Shown: positions 34,531 through 47,077 of the stretch, one piece after another
How the letters are laid out: every line of letters starts with the position of its first letter
How positions within the stretch are numbered: position 1 is the first letter of the stretch
Assembly (NCBI GenBank): GCA_964017195.1
Contig: OZ024896.1
Coordinates: 1,736,001-1,800,000, forward strand
Source: Siderastrea radians
Taxonomy: Eukaryota > Cnidaria > Anthozoa > Scleractinia > Rhizangiidae
Direction: 5' to 3'
Length of the DNA: 64,000 bases
The notes under the pieces: generated by a model
Told to the model about the DNA's origin: nothing
What the model saw: only the letters and a program-made list of their open reading frames with translations
The model's database searches: none
Made by a program: the position numbers and the translations under genes

Positions 34531-36789
34531 TCAAAAGATCTTCCTCTCGTCTTCTTCATCGTCGGCTAGGTCATGTTGTTTGTATTCCAGCACTGTCTTC
34601 CAGCCAAACGGAGACTCTTCGGCAAGCAAGATGAGCTTTCGACGCTCCTGAAGAAGGGCCACATCTCTATCCAAAACTTCCTTTGACTTCTCGAAATCTA
34701 TCGTCTCCAAGGCAGCCATAGCGTCTTTCACGGTTTCTGTAACTGCTTTGTTGGCTTTATACTGATCCTTGTTACTCTTTTTGTTTAACTGAGGAATGGG
34801 ATCACGCTTGATCCTTTTGATTTCTGCCATCTGCTGTGAAGCCGTAGTTTCATTGGTGCACTTAAGGAGGCTCGCAACAGTTTTTTTGGCCTTGGAGTGT
34901 ATCTTTTGAAGTCAAAATTTCGCATAGAAGATAAACTTCGATTTTCTTGATACTACACCACCTTTTCAACAAATGATCAAAGATTATTTTCACACTGGTT
35001 TCCTAGCAACAGCTGTCACCATAGTAACGGTAATGGACAACCCCTCATTTTAAATAATGTCGAATATCTCGAAAACTAGTCAGACACTTTATGGCGAAAC
35101 TTGAACTATTTGAACTACTCAACCTACACAACTTGTATGCGAAATTAGGGAAAATCTGTAAGAGCGTTTTCACGTAAATCATGATTTATTTTCTACGGGC
35201 TGATTTTGGTCATTCCTGCAATTTTCTTCAATACTTCAAGAAAGATAAAACTTAACAATTTCTCTTTTCAGTTGAAGGATCTTTTATGGTATCAAAACAC
35301 TTTTAATGTACATTGAGCCTCCTAGGTGGTTGCAATTTTAAGATATTTATATTTAAAAACTGCTAAAATGCAGCACATATCAGCTAAAAAGTCCGTAATT
35401 TGCATAAATAGAAATATTTCTAAGCTGCCCTTACAGATTTTTCTCTTGAATTGATTGACGTTAGAATAATAATTATTTTTGATGTTCCAGCACGTTTTAG
35501 GCTGAATAAACATTTCTGTTATTAGATAAGAAGGTTGAATCTCGGTCAGGTTTCAGTCGTTATTAACTTTCCACGAGCAACAGTATTATTTTGTTTTTCC
35601 TGGTCTATTTCACGGTTATTCATGTGCAATGAATATTTATACACGCTGCACTTGTGTCCTCTCGTGCATTTATAATTCCTTCTCATAATAATAAAAAATT
35701 TTCGTCTTCTGAGCTTCTTCCTGGAGACCCTTTGCCATTATTCTTTAAATACTGACTGACGTTTTAGCTTTTTTAAATTACGGTTTGCATACGTGTTAAC
35801 GCCCACGATGGCATTACACTGGGGCCGAAAAATGATGGGAAACAAGCTCAGAAGACGAATATTTTTTTTTATTATGAGAAGGAATTATAAGCGCACGAGA
35901 GGACACAAGCGCAGCGCGTATTAATAGTCATTGCACGTGAATAACCGTGAAATAGACCAGGAAAAACGAAATAAAACTGTTGCCCGTTGAAGGTTAATAA
36001 TGACTGAAACTTGACCAAGATTCAGCCTTCTTATCTAATACCAGAAATGCTTATTCAGCCTAAAACTTGCTGGAGCACCAAAAAGAATTATTATTCTAAC
36101 GTCAGAAAAATCTGTAAGGGTAGTTTAGAAATATTTCTATTTATGCAAATTACGGACTTTTTGGCTGATTTGTGCTGCATTTTAGCAGTTTTTAAATATA
36201 GATATCTTAAAATCGCAGCCACCTAGGAAGCTCAATGTACATTAAGAATGTTTTGATATCATAAAAGATCCTTCAACTGAAAAGAGAAAGTGTTAAGTTT
36301 TATCTTTCTTGAAATATTGGAGAAAATTGCAGGAATGACCAAAATCAACCCGTAAAAAATGAATCACGATTTACGTGAAAAAGCTCTTACAGATTTTTCC
36401 CTAATTTTGCATACAAGTTGTGTAGGTTGAGTAGTTCAAATAGTTCAAGTTTCGTCATAAAGTGTCTGACTAGTTTTCGAGATATTCGACATTATTTAAA
36501 ATGAGGGGTTGTCCATTACCGTTGCTATGGTGACAGCTGTTGCTAGGAAACCAGTGAGAAAATAAACGCTGATCATATTTTAAAAAGGTGGTATAGTTTC
36601 AAGGAAATCGAAGTTTATCTTCTATGCGAATTTTGACTTCAAAAGATACACTCCAAGGCCAAAAAACTGTTGCGAGCCTCCTTAAGATCGGAAATGGATT
36701 CTACTAACTATGACAATGAGGGACTTAAACTGAGTCACTAAATCTTTGTTGCTATCCGATATCATCTTTGCAACTTTATCCTCATCCAT
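34531..36789 (-). pseudogene. Gag-like ORF of a DIRS-like element, split by a transposon
   Basis: The N-terminal piece lies at 36,686-36,789 (MDEDKVAKMISDSNKDLV) and the main piece at 34,860-34,531 (MAEIKRIKRDPIPQLNKK, then ESPFGWKTVLEYKQH and an acidic end). Between them sits the foldback element 34,866-36,681, flanked by TTAA on both sides. The readings meet at that TTAA apart from one frame change upstream. The basic and charged composition and the RT relic downstream suggest a gag-like protein. It is nonfunctional. Some of this family's ORFs are common in coral genomes, which I state from general knowledge only. Confidence 0.6.
34866..36681. mobile_element. 1.8-kb foldback element at a TTAA target
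   Basis: Two arms of about 800 bp (34,866-35,690 and 35,880-36,681 inverted) surround a loop of about 190 bp. The ends read GGAGGCTCGCAACAG and its complement. TTAA at 34,862-34,865 and 36,682-36,685 is the target duplication, as in piggyBac-type elements, although the terminus does not start with CCC. No transposase is present. Each arm keeps open a short reading (about 60-70 residues, ICKGSLEIFLFMQITDFLAD), which is probably coincidental. Confidence 0.85.
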
Positions 36790-37139
36790 GGCCGCGGTGG
36801 TAGAAAAGAAAAAGAAAATAAATAAATTTCACAAAACCAAGTTGACGCGGCGAGGCTGACCGTAGAATGACACGAATAACTCAACGGTAACTATTTCAAA
36901 CCCGCCAACCCGTGATCCTTACGCGCAACACTCGAACCCAGTTCTCTGTTCCGCACCGGCAAAAATTTTAATTTATGTCTTACTACGGCTTACTACACTC
37001 TCCGCCTTGTACCCAGGCGTTCTCCTCTCGCTCACTGGGCTCGACTTGGTGCAAAATGTCATGACGTGACCCAACGCTTTTGGTAACGTCACGAAAACTC
37101 AAGTGAGGGAGAAGACAACTCCTGGATTCTAGGCTGCGA

Positions 37140-37290
37140 CTCTATCGCTAGCATTTTCCCGCGCTTAGCGCTTGTTACAGGTCTTTGCTTCAAGATCTGA
37201 TTGGTTCATTGGGTATGTCTGTTGTGATTGCCTAGAGCAGCTGCATTTGGTTTTACGAATCTCCAATGAAAACTGCTCTAATGAAAATAT
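37140..37290. mobile_element. Decayed relative of the 282-bp MITE
   Basis: GCGCTTAGCGC, GATTGGTTCATT, TTTGGTTTTACG and the end AAAACTGCTCTAAT match the MITE at 15,196-15,477, with rearrangements. The left terminus is not clear. Confidence 0.5.
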
Positions 37291-37937
37291 ATTTGGTCCT
37301 TGTACAAACTGAGCTAGAATTCCAGACTTTCTTTCGATGTTTAGCGGAGCCACGGTGATGTAGTGGTTATTGCAGTTGACTTCGTTTGGTTGTTGAAGAA
37401 AACAAAAAAAAGCTTATTGTTATTGTGTAAATTAATTCCTCTTGAAAAGGAAAACAAATAATACAATCACTGAAACTGCCTCGTCATGCATAATTAACGC
37501 CTTTGTTTGCTTGCTCTGTTGTTAACACTTATACGTGCGGTTACACACACCACTTTTTATTTTTTATTACTTTCTTATTATCTTTTGTCCAGGAAATTTA
37601 CACACACCACGGTATGGCATTTCCCATGGTAGCTCATCCCGCGGTGCATCACACTTGGGTTTTAGTACTAAACAATTATTGGACGAGGTTGAGCAAAATA
37701 TCGTGATTGGTCAGTGGCGAGCAGATCAATTATTTGCCGATGCCGAAGGCAGAGGCTAATAATTGATCTGTGAGACTTTGCACCGTAATGCGCATGAGCA
37801 GACCATTATTCGTAGGCAGTTATTTTCAGTGACGCAATGGTCTCTCGGCCAATCAAAACACCGGATAAAATAACGTGAATGATAAACTGTGTTAACCAGC
37901 GGTCACACGCGAGTTGTGATTTCCCAAGGTAAAAATA

Positions 37938-38767
37938 GGGAATTTAAGGTCACTACGGTTAACCAGTACGGTTGGGCGAGAACTGGGGATCTCGGTTGAG
38001 ATGTGATGCGCTTGGCCAGTTCTCCTTTGTTTACCGTAGCAGTTTTACGACGGTGATTTACGAGCTCCACGTACCGACGACTACGAAGGCAATTATTGGT
38101 ATTTTAATCTGCATTTCAGCCGTATTTCTTACATCTTTTCAGACGTTCTCTTTTGGGTTTTGTGGGTGGATTTACCTGCCATATTTTGCACATATGTCTT
38201 TTCTAAAGTTGCATTGCGCTAAGAAGTGAAGGCATGCACCATCTCGGTTATCTCTGTAAGTAGAGTTTTCATATTCAACGATTAATGCGCTGCTTTTTAT
38301 TCATTTATTTGTTGTTGCAGTCTAATTTAGCCCCAGTCTGTTGCTTATTTTTTTCATCACCGATTCACAAGTTTATATCCATTTGTTCGCTGTTTCTTTC
38401 TCTGTCGTTTTGCTGTTGTTCTTTAACTACATTCGCTGCTATCCAAGTCTTCAATTTGAAATGAGTCAGGAAAACATAATTTGACCGACTCGTATTTCTC
38501 GTATACTGATAAGAAACGGTTCACTGATATGGCCAGCAGCGTAAAAGTAATTTAACGCTCCTCGAACATCCTGAAACGACTTTTCTAAGCGGCTTTCGAA
38601 AACTCTTTATTCAGTCACAGTTTGTTTACTTTGTTGTTCTGACCGGCGCGAAGCAAGGGCCATCGTTCCCGCCAAAATTTTGTTGGTACTCGTCCCAGTC
38701 CATCTGAATGAACTCAATGCTCATCCAACCGTAGCGGGTTAACCGCAGTCCTCCATCTTAAATTCCC
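37938..38767. mobile_element. 830-bp element with GGGAATTTAAG termini
   Basis: The ends GGGAATTTAAGGTCACTACG and, on the complement, GGGAATTTAAGATGGAGGAC continue inward with GGTTAACC and TACGGTTGG on both sides. TA flanks each end. No transposase is recognised inside. The ORF with two hydrophobic segments near 37,972 matches no family I know. Confidence 0.65.
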
Positions 38768-40756
38768 TAATATCCTGCCATATCTAGGGTTTATTCCCGA
38801 AAGGGAGCGACTGCGAAGGAAAACCACAGTCTTTGACGCAAATGTCACTCCTGAAACATGAATATAGCCCTGTATAATGGTCACAATAAATTCTAGTTAT
38901 AACCCGATAGATTGTATTTAGGCTTAGTTCTTGACGAACTCCATCATTTCCTTCCATCAATATAAGGTCCTCGACTGTAGACATCACATTCCTCGTTGAT
39001 CAGGCGTTCATACTAGTATGTCGGTGTTTTCAGTGATTTGCATACTAAAGACGGAAGTCGAGTTTGTTGAGTCGTCTGCACGGGGCTTGTTCCCTCGGAG
39101 GTTTGAGTGGGGAACTGGAAACCATAACCCACCTTCAAGGTCACCTTCAAGGGGGAGGGAGAGACTCGCATCCCGAGGTAGTGTGGTGCGAAGCTTTAAT
39201 AATCCCCTTGGTCAATAATCCCCCATCTCATGCTCTCACCCCCTGCCCTCCCCCTCCAAACAAACCTTAGCCTTCGAGCTGTCCCTCCCTCCGTTCCTGA
39301 TCAGGGGCAGTCTAGTAAGAAGAACACGCGAGTGCCTTTAATCTCCCGCCATATGGAAACGACAAGCATAGCATGGATGGTAGCATTACGCGGGAACTGC
39401 TCGCACAAGTATTCAGTTAATCTTTGTCTGAACTCCTCAAAGATTTTAAGCAGTTTTGTCTAAAACGGGTAAAAAGTGTTGCCAAAGAAGCGGTAGGTCT
39501 ATAGCTGTTTCTATTTAGTCTCTCCTTTTTCATTGTGGCCTTAAATGTCGGAGTTTTCACTCCCAAATATTTGGTTGAATGACAGGATCTTTGTTTGAGT
39601 AAAACACTTTTCTGGCAGCTACCCCCTCCCTCCCTACCCTAGGTGGAATTAAGCTGGAGCATAGCACAAGCAGAAACGAACATGACCGCGTGCGCGCGCG
39701 AAAACCACAACAAAATTGTCTGAAACCCAGCAGGAGGATTTGTTTGAGAGGTCAAGACGATTATGATGAAAGATGAAAAACGTGAGCAATGAAACCGATA
39801 TCTGCTCAATGGAGTTGGGAGGGGGGGGGTGCAGGGGGATCCAAACCTCCCGCCTCCCGTACCTTGCAATCCTTGCTCCCGCCCCTTTTTTCTTAGCTTC
39901 CTCCCTTTTGCCCTTTTTCAATTGCGAAATATTATGCAATATAACGTAATTTCCCCCATTTCTCCCGCTTCCCGCCCTTTAGAACTTCCACCTCCCGCCC
40001 TTTCCTCTCCCGCCTCCCGTTCCCCTCCCACGCCCTATTCTCCCGGCTCTAACCCCCCTGTCCTCCCCCCGTGGATTGTGTCATACACGAGTCTTATCAC
40101 ACTGCACGTTCGCGGAAGATCTTTACAGTTGTAGATTTGATTTGATTCCGTGTGGGTTAATTGTTCGACTCGCTTGACTGCTAGTGAAAGAAGCAGTCGT
40201 TTCGTTCGCTCAGTACAGGGGGTGGGTATGCTTTGTTATCCAATTTTACGTTGTTTTTGTTGTTTGTCAGTAGTGTTAAGCTATTGTATTCCCGAATGCT
40301 TCGAAATAGTTATGCAACGGTCAATTCTAGCTGTGCCCATGCCCCCCCGTCTAATCCCCGGGCATTAGCATTTTTCTTGGAGTGGCGAACTCCCGGGGGT
40401 GCGGTCACTTAGGCTGCTAAATGCCCCGCAATGGGGACGAAGGAAGAGGGCAAATGCCCCTCTCCCGGGATTGTACGTCTCCAATTAACACTACCACAGT
40501 TTTCATTCATTGCACAATAGTACCGCTTTCAGCATATTTATCGTTTCTGTAGGTCTGCCTCTCCTTCTTGTAATTGATTAATAAAGTTAAAACCGCCAAG
40601 CAATGAGTGACTTCACAGACAACAATACATGATAGTTGATTCTCATTCTATTATCTATTTTATTTTAAACAGTTCGCTTGTAAAAATATCTTGACATTAT
40701 AAAATTGTCTGCTGCATAAAAGTCATCTGTTGTGAATATTTTAATAATATGCAAAT
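38768..40756. other. Spacer DNA with low-complexity C-rich tracts
   Basis: No gene is recognised. At 39,835-40,075 a pyrimidine-rich tract repeats CTCCCGCC and CCTCCCG. At 40,340-40,475 a GC-rich block contains CCCCGGG and CCCGGGG in opposed positions, a probable MITE relic. Confidence 0.5.
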
Positions 40757-41393
40757 AATATTCCCTGAGACCGGTTTTGAATTCAGTGTATATTCACATT
40801 TGATTTAGTTTTGCTCCACTCCACGCCGAGGTTGGCTTTAAAAACTCACTTAACTTTGTCAACAAACTAGCAGTGAAACCCAAACCAGTTGTGACTTCCG
40901 TGTACGTGTATTTTTGCTGTGCTTGGCGACAGTGCTACCGATCGAATGAATGCAGCCTCGATCTTTCCAAAGGGGGGAGGGGAAGGGTTAATAAGATGGG
41001 GTGGGGCTATGTATATGTTTACTCCCATGAGTTCATATATATGAGCATTTCGTATATTCACTTCCATCCAATGAGTTTGTTACTCAAGTTTCGTTTGGGT
41101 GTTAGGATGAAAATCACTTTTTGTGGGGGGGGGGGGGGGGGTAGCCTTAATCTACTTTTTATCTCCGGGAAACAGTCCAAGTGACGTTCATAATTTTCAT
41201 ATTTTAGTCATCTTTGACTAAAGTTCGTGTCACTTGCTGATGTTTGCCCCAATCATAATCACATAATTCTTTTGTCATGTTTCTTAGGATAGTTAACATA
41301 TTCTAACTTGTACAATTTTCCCTCAGAGCTTTACACTCAGAAAGCTGCCAATGGCAATAGAATACACTAGCTAAGATAATTTAGAGTCTAAGT

Positions 41394-42894
41394 ATGACTG
41401 AAGTGATTTGGACAACTATTTGGTTGAACAAAAAAGATGAAAGAAGAAAACGATGGCTAATTGGAGTACAAACAGTAATATGTTGTATATTAATTGTGAT
41501 TCTGATAGTAACTTATGAAAGTGCACATGGTAATAAAACTTTCAGCAACTGCTCCAGTAAATTGGCTGAAAAGACAATAACCAGTAACAACGTTACCAAA
41601 GTTCATTCACTTGTCCGATAGCCATTATGATCCATTTTATGACAAAACTATCTCAAATAGTTTCTTCTGCCGACAACAGAGGGCAAACAGCATTACAGCA
41701 AATTACATTGCACAGTATGGAAGGATTGGCTGTGACTCTCCAGCCATTCTGTTAAAAACTCGTTGGATGCTATTAAGAATGTTACTCGCGAAGAGGAAAT
41801 TAGGTTCATCTCGGTGACGACGGGTAAGCGAAAACTCAAGTGCCAAACTTTCAGTTTAATTAAGGATTCCACGTTTAAGTCCCGACTAAGAACGTCCAGA
41901 AACGTACTTTTTAAAGGAAAAAAGGCATTGTGTTATTGTACAGGCTTTGAAGCCCTTGAAATTCTAAATTAATGTTTTCAAAGGGGTGCTCTTCTTGGGT
42001 CAGTCAGCCAGGCTGCCTGAAGTCATAAATGAAAGAGTAACATAGCTGAAAAAAGTCTGATTCTCCCTGTATAATTGCATAAAAGTTCAACAAAATGGGA
42101 TGAATCTGTAGCAGGAGTCTAACATTTTTTAATCATTTTTTTAATCACTTTTACAAAGTCCTGTTGCTTATTAATCATATCAATCTCCAAGGAAGTGTAG
42201 AAACTGATCGAGAGGCTACAAAGCAGTTAGCTTGGATGGAAAACCAATTAAAACTTGCCAAAAGCCAAGGACAAAAAGCCATAATTGCCAGCCACATCCT
42301 AGCAGGGTAAGCAATGTTTTTTTTTATCTGACTGAAGAGTAGGGCTTAGCAGAAAAATATTATTCTCCTTTTCTTCTGTACAAAGAGCCGATGAATGGAG
42401 AGTTCGAGAACTGTATGAAGGAAATGTTATGGGAACTAATTGAAAGTAGCGATAAGACTATACTTTTGAATAGTTTATCAATTATTTCCATAGTCTACTT
42501 TGTGTTTCAGTGCCTGCAGACAGCTTTTCTTGAAATAATAGCGTGATAAGACACTTAATTTTCACGAGACTTTAATTCCGCATTTTTGAAGAAAATCGAG
42601 ACGTTCGCGAAATTTAGGTGTCGTGAAGAATTCGTGTAGTAAGGTTGCAATAAGGTTGGCATATTTCTTTGATTCGACTCATTATAATACCCTGCTTGTC
42701 AAAACCCTTTGCGCCTAATCAAGGGAATATAAATATGAAAGTGACTGAGAGTTAAATACTTAAATGCTAAAAACATTTTTTATTTGTTTCTTCATTTAGA
42801 GTTGACACGTATGATTGCAAGCCCTATTGGTTTAGGAACTACACACAGATCTACGTGAGGATTGTGGCAAAAAACTACAGTGACGTAGCAATTG
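41394..42894 (+). pseudogene. Acid sphingomyelinase-like phosphodiesterase, partial (right copy)
   Basis: Starts MTEVIWTTIWLNKKDERRKR and keeps the signal-anchor segment. One extra A near 41,600, just before the first metal-ligand motif, shifts the frame, so LSDSHYDPFYD is read in a different frame at 41,611. The exon end near 41,800 has a further deletion. Exon 42,190 to about 42,307 (REATKQLAWMENQLKLAKSQ) and exon 42,800-42,894 (PYWFRNYTQIYVRI) mirror the left copy. The central GNHD/E exon is again missing. Unlike the left copy, the upstream start has no stop at codon 10. Both copies are judged nonfunctional, by partly different lesions. Confidence 0.7.
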
Positions 42895-43452
42895 GTAAGT
42901 TGAGTTTCTCTCCAGATGGCACTCTTCTGGTTGCTCAAAGCCTGTGGAAACAAACAAAATTTAAATAAATTTAAGACGCTAGGCAAAAATCATTTTCACG
43001 TTACAATTAACCCTTTAAGCCCCGGCATCATTGTTTAAATTCTCCTTACTGGCCTCCATACATTTTATTGAGTGTCAATTGGGAGAACTTGTTAAGACGT
43101 CAAGACAGTTCATCTTTGGTGATCATTTCCTTAATTTTCATCACTTTTGTGTGTTATAATGCACTGAGATGATGAGGAGATATTTGATGCTGATCACTAT
43201 TGGGGCAGGTTACATGGTGCAAAGCGACAGGTGTTTTGCTACAAATCGAGACGAAAGCTTGTGCGGCTAAAAAAAGACATGTTATGCTAAGAAACGAGAA
43301 GACCACTACTGCGCCTCATTGAAAAGCCACTGTACGTTGCGTTACAAAAGGAGACGATACCAGTCGTGATGTTATGCCAGACATCGCCAAGACCCTTGCG
43401 TGACTCGATAAAAAGCCACCTGAAGGTTTACGGAGAAAGTTGCGTGACTCAC

Positions 43453-43561
43453 CTTCCATGAGCTCTGCTAAGAAAGGGATGGTCTCTGACAGGAGCACCA
43501 TAAAATCTTTGCCCAGTCGAGCATGTAAACCCTCTAACACTTTGAGTGTCCCAAAACGAAC
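43453..43561 (-). pseudogene. HEATR1: Single exon of HEATR1/UTP10 C-terminus (right arm)
   Basis: This is the mirror of 16,252-16,360, with the same reading apart from one residue (GTLKVLEGLHARL against GALKVLEGLHARL) and the same splice sites. It is an isolated exon here too. Its presence in both arms shows it was in place before the inverted duplication. Confidence 0.75.
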
Positions 43562-43809
43562 CTTAAAGAGGAAAAAAAGCATTCTGAAACGTGACACAAA
43601 AAAGACATCAGGTGGCCTACATTTTCTCAGTCGGTAGATGAAGGTCACAACATTTCAAAAGCACACTGGCAAACTGCGGTAAATAGAACTAGTCTCCATA
43701 CATTATTTGCAAGAAGTTAATTCCACCATTTCAAAAAGCCAGATGCTTTTATTGGAGTTTAATCTTTTGTTGAATTACTCAAGAGAGATTCGCTACAGCC
43801 ATCCTAAGT

Positions 43810-45790
43810 AGTCCAGGAAAGTTAACGCGATTTGGTACCGTAAGGTCAAAATGCTTGCAACAGAATTTTTATTTTCAGGGACGTTTTCGTTCAGGACTCC
43901 AGATAAACATATTAAAAGTCAACAAAAATCAACCCTGGCGAAATGTGAAAAAAATGTAAGTTTTTTGCCTCTGTCATTTTTCCTTTTAGACGCCATGTTT
44001 TTATGCAAATTAGCCTTATCACAGACAAGTTTTACAACAAAATTTCATTTTAAGTGGCATTAATCAACTAACTTGTTTTGGTAAAGTGTTTTTAAAGGGA
44101 GAATTCATGCTTTGGTTTGCTTATCGAATATTCTCGCTACGAAATATTTCTTTTACTATTACTACTATTATTACGGTTAGTGTTACGAAGTTTTATTTTT
44201 TTTAGCTCTCACAGAGCACTTTGATATTACAACTGCAAAGTAGTGTAAAGAACAATTAATCAATGTAAGGAAACGAAAAGATTGAGTTCGGTTCAGTTTC
44301 GCGTCGAAGATGACGATAGAGTATAAGGTCGACACCAGTTCCCTGGAAGATAAGTACATGTTGGTAGGACGGAGTTTATATACGACAGATGACGAGCAAG
44401 TCCCGCCAGTCCCGTTATCCAACCTTGAGGTAAAACTATGTATTTCATGTAATGCTTTTGTTGTGCGCTTCGCATAAGACGATTCCAGCTGGAGTCCTTG
44501 CATTGGATGGAGTGCTTAAAGCTACAGTTGTTCGAAAACTTTAAACGTTGTTATTTCTAGAGAAACACTACTGAGACCACATGCACTGTGCAGCAAATTT
44601 TTACAAGAATTTCTTCTTTGTTTGCAAACTACGGTTCACATCTTATGAGAAAATGCGGGTCAAACCTCTGCAGGCATCTTCCATTTCTACACGCGTTGCT
44701 GGGATGTGGTTCCACGTCACGGTTGTTTAGTATTGGAAAGGCCGTCGGTCTTAAGAAGAGATCACAGTTGTAACAGCATGCCAAAGTATTTTATCATGCC
44801 AATTCGTTGAAAAAAGAAGATTTTATCAAAGCAGGAGAACGCGCATTGGTAGAGGTGTATGGCGGCAAGGTGAGCGACAGTTTGGAGGCCTTTCGATATT
44901 GACGATTTTGCGCGGAAACGACAGCTAAAAGCACAACCGCAGTCAAAGTGAAGTCCTTGCCTCCGACGTCTCCGAAATTTCATTCCCTTCGCGTTTATTA
45001 CCAGGTTCAACTTTGGACTTGAAATCAAGAGCTTCAACCGTGTGACTGGGGATGGAAAGAAACAGATGGTACTCTAATTCTGGTAATGACCGACAAACCT
45101 CCTGCCTGCCTGTGGAGAGTGTCGTGGAAGTGTTTGTTTCAATCCACGTTCTGACAGATCCAGATAGCGATACAGAGGACGTCGGGTCAAATGCCTTATT
45201 GCTTAACTTCAGTACTGTTAACTTAAAAAGGTACCGATAGATAATCAGGTGATGCTATATGTTTGAGACATTAATTTAAAGTTACAAGCAAATGAGGATA
45301 ACTTTGAAAACTGTTCAGCCCAACAGAATTAAAAAAAAACATATATCGCAATCCGTTTCAATCTTCTTCACTTTTAGCCATCCGTGCCTTCTTTTGTATT
45401 TGCTGTGTTATATTTCACCGAATTTGATGGACATTTCCCATGCATGAATTTGGCTAAAACCCGTGACGCAGTTCCTTTAAACCCTTCTTTGTTGAATATT
45501 TGTTGGAAAACGGTCCATGATAGAACCTAAATGTACACTTTACTTTACCGTCCTTTGTTTTTACATGTTAAGTGAAACTAAAAGTGGTAAATGTCTTGAT
45601 GGGACAGTTTTCAGTGGCTATTTAGCATAAAAACATGGCAGTCGTCAACACGTGGATTTTGTTTGTATTTCCCATGAGTTGATTTTTGTTGACTTTTAGT
45701 ATGTTAACATACATGCCTCAAAGGCAAACAGTGTAAAAATAAAAATTATGTTGCAAGCATTTTCACCTCCTGGCATAACTTTATTGGACT
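43810..45790. mobile_element. 2-kb insertion specific to the right arm
   Basis: The left arm near 16,010 has the uninterrupted site. Here the ends AGTCCAGGAAAGTTA and, on the complement, AGTCCAATAAAGTTA are imperfect inverted repeats. AAGT lies at both flanks as a likely 4-bp target duplication. Inside are relics of a protein-coding gene (44,309-45,240). The superfamily is not identified. Confidence 0.7.
44309..45240 (+). pseudogene. Decayed coding region inside the 2-kb insertion
   Basis: An open piece at 44,309-44,428 (MTIEYKVDTSSLEDKYMLVG and onward) ends at GTAAAA. Further on, frame-shifted pieces read LPFLHALLGCGSTSRLFSIG, YGGKVSDSLEAFRY, PPTSPKFHSLRVYYQVQ, DWGWKETDGTL and PACGECRGS. 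They resemble, in order, a family of uncharacterised proteins that I recall as abundant in cnidarian genomes (HA-TGCDTTS-like box, later a cysteine-rich end). Stops and frame changes are frequent. I infer a protein of the mobile element; function unknown. Confidence 0.5.
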
Positions 45791-46034
45791 AAAGTGGCTT
45801 TAACCTAAACTGTCTTATTATTTCCCGTTATAGCCTATCGCTCATATTTGAGGATTTTTGGTTGGATCAGCGGACATAACGGAAGGGTCTTAAGCAGATT
45901 CAACAGATACGTGATTGACAGAAGACAGGTTGGAAAAGGATGGATGTAAACTGTTCTCCTGAAATATTGTTGGAGGTTACAACGAAAGAGCCTTTAAAAT
46001 ACACAGTAATAAATTTAATAGTAACAGATGTAAC

Positions 46035-46240
46035 TGTCGCTACACACAGTGGAACCTCGATTTAACGAAGTGCCGTGGGACTGGGAAAATTGGTTTGTTA
46101 AATCGAGGGTTCGTTATCTCGCGGTTCTTTTCCATACATTACACTATAACTGGGGTAAGAAATATCGTTCGTTAAACCGAGGACTTCGTTATATAAAGGT
46201 TCGTTGTATACATTCTTTATTGTCTCCTCCCCAAAGGGGC
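46035..46240. mobile_element. Tc1/pogo-like short element (right arm)
   Basis: This is the mirror of 15,560-15,765 and starts CAGTGGAACCTCGATTTAAC. It is shared by both arms. Confidence 0.55.
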
Positions 46241-46532
46241 TTTTCAGGAACAATCAATAAAATAACTTATTACATCACTTAACTTATTACTACTTACAAT
46301 ACCTAACTTAAATTTTATTACGAATTACAATACTTAACTTATTACTTCTTACAATTCTTAACCTAAGGAGCATTTGAAATCGAAATTCCACTGCATTACG
46401 TTTTTCGGTTCATTTTCAGCATGTTTTGCTCAGTGACGAACCCTGGAAGTCGTTTACATGTCCTGCCTGCCAGGGTTACCCTACCTGCCGAGGTGAGACA
46501 ACTCTTAATTAATCTCTAACATTGAGCGTGAC

Positions 46533-47077
46533 TGTCGACATATTCACAAGTTCCCCGCTTAACGTCCGGGGAACTTGCCCCTCCTCCTTAACGTCCACAC
46601 GGAATTTTGCACTCCCATAATTTTCTAGAGCCGATTAATTTAGTCGCTACGACTTAATTTATACGCGTGACAAGTGGACGCACTTGTATCGTAATTGGAA
46701 TGAATTCCGAATAGAAAAGAGGCTGAATGGTCTTAATGATTGTTTCAAATGGAACTTTTTAAATCAACCACTGATGCTTTGTTTGGTGTTATCGTTTATC
46801 CATACAGAGCACTTTTATTGGGTTTGTAAAGTCTAGCGAACGCGTAATACTTTTGCGCCATCTTCAAACTACGCAGATCACAGCGACACCGAGTTTGTTT
46901 TCATTTTCTACTGTAGTACGTTTTCCGTCATCAACGTGAGTAAAGTTTCTTTTTAACACGTTATTTCGGTTTTGTCTTAGTTTCCCAACTCTAACGTCCA
47001 AATCTCGACTCTCCCTAACCTCCTCCCTCCCTAAACTACCAGTGGACGTTAAGCAGGGAACTTGTTAATATGTCGAC
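46533..47077. mobile_element. MITE with GTCGACATATT termini (right arm)
   Basis: This is the mirror of 14,437-14,980 with the same inverted-repeat ends. Confidence 0.75.
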
